Origin: DASRTE01 sp035316885
GTDB taxonomy: Bacteria > Actinomycetota > Actinomycetes > Jiangellales > Jiangellaceae
Reading direction: 5' to 3'
DNA length: 5,366 bases
Assembly (NCBI GenBank): GCA_035316885.1
Contig: DATHII010000320.1
Location: forward strand, 1-5,366
In this document: in pieces, positions 4,101 to 5,366 of the stretch
Layout: every line of letters starts with the position of its first letter
Position numbering within the stretch: the first letter of the stretch is position 1
Notes under the pieces: generated by a model
Seen by the model: the letters and a program-made list of their open reading frames with translations, nothing else
Database searches by the model: none
Told to the model about the DNA's origin: nothing
Program-made: the position numbers and the translations under genes

Positions 4101-5366
4101 CGCGGTGCCGGCAGTCACCGTGGCGCCGGGCGGGCGACTCACCTTCTCGGGGACCGCGTCGGACGACCAGAACCTCAAGAACGTCGAGGTCTCGCTACGC
4201 AACACCTCGACGAGGGAGAACCTGGGTAACGACTGCACCTGGGGCACCAACGTCTCAGCCGGTCAGTGCCAGGTCTCGCCGGTCAACATCAGCGGATCCA
4301 CGTACGACTGGACCTACACGACCCCCTTCGACCTGTCCCCGGGCAGCTACACCTTCACGGTCCGGGCCACCGACGACCTCGACCTGACGACGTCGTCGGC
4401 TAACCAGGGCCGGCTGACAATCAACGCGCAGATCCCGGGCGACCTGCCCCCCGACACCACGATGAGCTTCACGGCCCCGACCGACGAGTCGCTGGCACTG
4501 AACTTCACGGGGGCGGCCACTGACGACCGTGGCGTGCAGAGCGTGCGCGTCTCGCTCAGGGACGGCGACACCGGCCGGTACCTGCAACCGAACGGCACGA
4601 TGGCAGCTACCTTCGCCACCCTCAACGCCACGCTCACATCGCCGGGCGCGGCGACCACCAACTGGTCGCTCGATGTCACGCTTCCGGGCCAGGGCAACTG
4701 GTCCTTCACGGCGATCGCGTACGACACCGCCGGGCAGCAGGACCCCTCGACCACCGGAGCCACCGGGAGCTACCGGGTCTACCCGAACGACGGTCCCCCG
4801 GCCTTGTCGGACACGCTCGGCGAGCCGGACAGCGGCGCGTCGTTCTCCGAGGGCAAGATCGTCGTCACCGGACGCGCGGAGGACGCCCCCGACGCCAACG
4901 CGAGCATCGCTCGCGTTGAGGTCGCGGTCGTGAACTCCTCCGGGCAGTACATGAGCTCCACCGGCACGTTCACCAGCACGACCCCGAGCTTCCGCACAGC
5001 GTTCCTCAACAGCCCGGGAAGCGCCGGGTCGAACTACTCGTACACTACGCCGGTCATCCCGGCCGGGACGTACAGCGTCATCGTGCGGCCGGTCGACGTC
5101 CGCGAGCAGATCGGCGAGGCACGCACCGCCACGGGTGTGACGGTCACGCAGCCGCCGAACAACCCGCCGGTGGCCAGCTTCACCTACTCCTGCGACCAGA
5201 ACGTGTGCGTGTTCGACGGCCGTGGCTCCACGGACGAGAACGCGAACTCCCTCACGTACTCGTGGAACTTCGGGACGCAGGGGACGGCGACCGGTCCGCT
5301 GCCCACGAAGACCTTCACCGCGCCGGGCACCTTCCCCGTGACCCTGACGGTGCGGGACGAGTGGAC
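1045..5366 (+). CDS. Giant secreted PKD / beta-propeller / Ig-like repeat protein, 3' end outside window
   Basis: The frame is open for 1440 codons and still open at the edge. Visible order: signal peptide (1-32), an uncharacterised beta domain (33-240, motifs GWT at 82-84 and 180-182, SYWADK at 169-174), PKD1 (249-327, WNFGDG at 283-288), a probable seven-bladed propeller (345-758), five Ig-like repeats (766-1371), and PKD2 (from 1372). The chain is rich in Thr, Ser, Asn, Gly and Asp and has six cysteines in three close pairs. PKD and Ig-like domains usually serve as spacers or bind carbohydrate or protein partners in secreted proteins, so an extracellular adhesion or surface role is inferred. 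No catalytic domain or sorting signal is seen; a C-terminal enzyme, lectin or anchor may follow outside the window. ATG 1045 is chosen for its ribosome site and immediate signal peptide; GTG 982 is a rival. The hairpin and leader upstream suggest its own promoter, but no clear -35/-10 pair was found. Confidence 0.95.
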   Translation, partial: MRARKNVVGLVLTSLIMTLGASVLTATPAAAADVISFRASAQSAATQIQHRVTIPATVRETDALLLFVTSNRVPSVAATPAGWTRVGSRLANTDTETILYSKVAAANDAGRSQAVDFTATTKATLTLLAYDGTAADPIAIFASAAETVNRATHTTPGANVSTAGSWVVSYWADKSSATTGWTLPAGQTQRSMSVGIGDGRITSVASDQNAPAPIGASPPRTATASASSAKATMWTVVLLPDPASDPNVAPVASFTASCPQLTCTVDASASTDTAPGTIASYAWNFGDGSTGTGVTTTHTYASAGPRTITLTVTDNQGLESAPTTRTVNPTAPPPASLGHTRLVPDKPRTNTPRISSGEIWDIEVVPQLNRVFIAGGFTSLANTVAPTTTINQPYLASYNLNTGLIDTNFRPIFGGGSVRAVEATPDGTKLFVAGDFNTVGGVARQKVASLNLTTGAPISTFDFTRSTNNPATALAATNSTLYVGGRFSRINGQLRTGLAAVNTASGAVDMSFDNQLSGGIGVNGQLAVPQLKLTHDESKLLVVHTGRQIDGQDRYGMGIIDTASKELLPWRSRLWDDNLARVGGVTRIYGGDIAPDDSYFVVSSGSGGDLPPISDTAVAYPLTDASLTDSDVQPLWISRHFDSIYSVAITEVAVYVGGHFGFIESPTSDDPWPGLDNVGYGTGQGLAGYGLGDQVVRRDHIAAISPTTGKALEWYSISNSFEGDKAMEATPRGLFVGGDGQYKGGVQTGRVGFYDFNSVPFPAPAPDTTITAPIEGRVVTNNAPFEITGTARVATGSVGRVQVQIQDRDSGQYLQDNGTAFTTTFGASNSLNATLDPGSGTTRTWRISATIATNRNLRVMAQAFTAPTGGTGDTTKATKMIESFSTEDQTPTTSINGPSGSVLASTTFTMTGTANDDKGVNSLSFWFRDEQNRYLQNDGTVDDIFNTFRGTPDVIGATSATWSYEVTLPHEGTWRGSATATDTTGQADLRSATRDWLISSTAVAPSVTIQEPVEMTPPFAVPAVTVAPGGRLTFSGTASDDQNLKNVEVSLRNTSTRENLGNDCTWGTNVSAGQCQVSPVNISGSTYDWTYTTPFDLSPGSYTFTVRATDDLDLTTSSANQGRLTINAQIPGDLPPDTTMSFTAPTDESLALNFTGAATDDRGVQSVRVSLRDGDTGRYLQPNGTMAATFATLNATLTSPGAATTNWSLDVTLPGQGNWSFTAIAYDTAGQQDPSTTGATGSYRVYPNDGPPALSDTLGEPDSGASFSEGKIVVTGRAEDAPDANASIARVEVAVVNSSGQYMSSTGTFTSTTPSFRTAFLNSPGSAGSNYSYTTPVIPAGTYSVIVRPVDVREQIGEARTATGVTVTQPPNNPPVASFTYSCDQNVCVFDGRGSTDENANSLTYSWNFGTQGTATGPLPTKTFTAPGTFPVTLTVRDEW
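1141..1764 (+). other. N-terminal beta-rich domain of unknown function
   Basis: Residues 33-240 contain alternating beta-strand patterns, for example TDALLLFVTSN (61-71), TPAGWTRVGS (79-88) and ATMWTVVLLP (231-240), with SYWADK at 169-174. It has no cysteines. I recall similar regions at the N-terminus of other nocardioform PKD proteins, but know no assigned function. A jelly-roll or beta-sandwich fold, perhaps ligand binding, is inference. Confidence 0.55.
1789..2025 (+). other. PKD domain 1
   Basis: Residues 249-327 carry the PKD pattern: APVASFTAS at the start, D272 in the 'STD' turn, YAWNFGDGS (281-289), HTY (298-300) and TITLTVTDNQG (307-317). C258 and C263 flank a short turn and could form a disulfide. 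PKD domains are Ig-like beta-sandwiches found in secreted proteins. Confidence 0.9.
2077..3318 (+). other. Probable seven-bladed beta-propeller, delta-60/DUF5122-like
   Basis: Seven strands of the type 'hydrophobic-F/Y-V-x-G-G-x-F' begin near residues 370 (RVFIAGGF), 430 (LFVAGDF), 481 (LYVGGRF), 540 (LLVVHTG), 599 (YFVVSSG), 654 (VYVGGHF) and 734 (LFVGGDG). Six of these (not the 599 copy, which pairs only with a short AVAYPL-like strand) are followed by a second strand such as LASYNLNTG, VASLNLTTG, LAAVNTASG, MGIIDTASK, IAAISPTTG or VGFYDF. The first three units match delta-60 repeats best, including the unit-ending TGxxxxxF; the fourth and fifth are more diverged. Seven units imply a closed propeller, often a binding platform. 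The blade count comes from my reading, not from a structure prediction. Confidence 0.7.
3340..5157 (+). repeat. Five tandem Ig-like protein repeats of about 122 residues
   Basis: Units start near residues 766, 891, 1004, 1135 and 1250. Four carry the motif [QR]Y[LM]xxxGT: QYLQDNGT (812-819), RYLQNDGT (933-940), RYLQPNGT (1178-1185) and QYMSSTGT (1301-1308). The third has RENLGNDCTW (1057-1066) at the matching place. Spacings between motif positions are about 121, 125, 120 and 123 residues. Each unit shares a 'V-x-V/F-x-x-R/Q-D/N' strand before the motif and an aromatic strand such as W-S/R-x-x-V/A-T-L after it. The DNA of the motifs differs at many bases, so this is old duplication with no sign of recent copying. 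Confidence 0.8.
5158..5366 (+). other. PKD domain 2, cut by window end
   Basis: Residues 1372-1440 repeat the PKD pattern: NPPVASFTYSC, D1391 and D1397 in the turn, YSWNFG (1405-1410), TFTAPGTFPVTLTVRDEW. The GDG after WNF in PKD1 is replaced by GTQG here. C1383 and C1388 keep the CxxxxC spacing of PKD1. The domain is essentially complete at the right edge. Confidence 0.88.

Overview
The window is GC-rich DNA, with G or C at the third base of most codons in the coding frames. It most likely comes from a high-GC actinobacterium. The large secreted protein's domain style (an N-terminal SYWADK / GWT beta domain, PKD domains and RYLQ-type Ig-like repeats) resembles proteins I know from Nocardioides and relatives. 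That placement rests on memory of the families, not on a search. No rRNA, tRNA, CRISPR array, insertion sequence or phage gene is visible.

Layout. Positions 1-110 (minus strand) probably hold the first 36 codons of a gene that runs off the left edge. Positions 111-399 are a divergent intergenic region with a possible 35-residue minus-strand ORF, a perfect 16-bp inverted repeat (330-345) and a TANNNT-type -10 element (388-393) placed so that transcription would begin at or next to the downstream ATG. Positions 400-774 (plus) encode a complete 124-residue glyoxalase/VOC-fold protein, closed by a strong 10-bp hairpin directly after its stop codon (775-799). Positions 800-1044 are a non-coding leader with two further inverted repeats and a G-rich ribosome binding site.

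From 1045 to the right edge one frame stays open for 1440 codons. It encodes the N-terminal part of a very large exported protein with, in order, a signal peptide, an uncharacterised beta domain, a PKD domain, a probable seven-bladed beta-propeller related to delta-60/DUF5122 repeats, five Ig-like repeats of about 122 residues, and a second PKD domain cut by the window end.

The VOC gene and the giant gene are probably separate transcription units, because the hairpin and about 270 bases lie between them. Nothing here shows that they work together. The giant protein is probably an extracellular or cell-surface adhesion or carbohydrate-binding protein. No catalytic domain is visible in the part seen, and its anchoring mode, if any, lies beyond the window.
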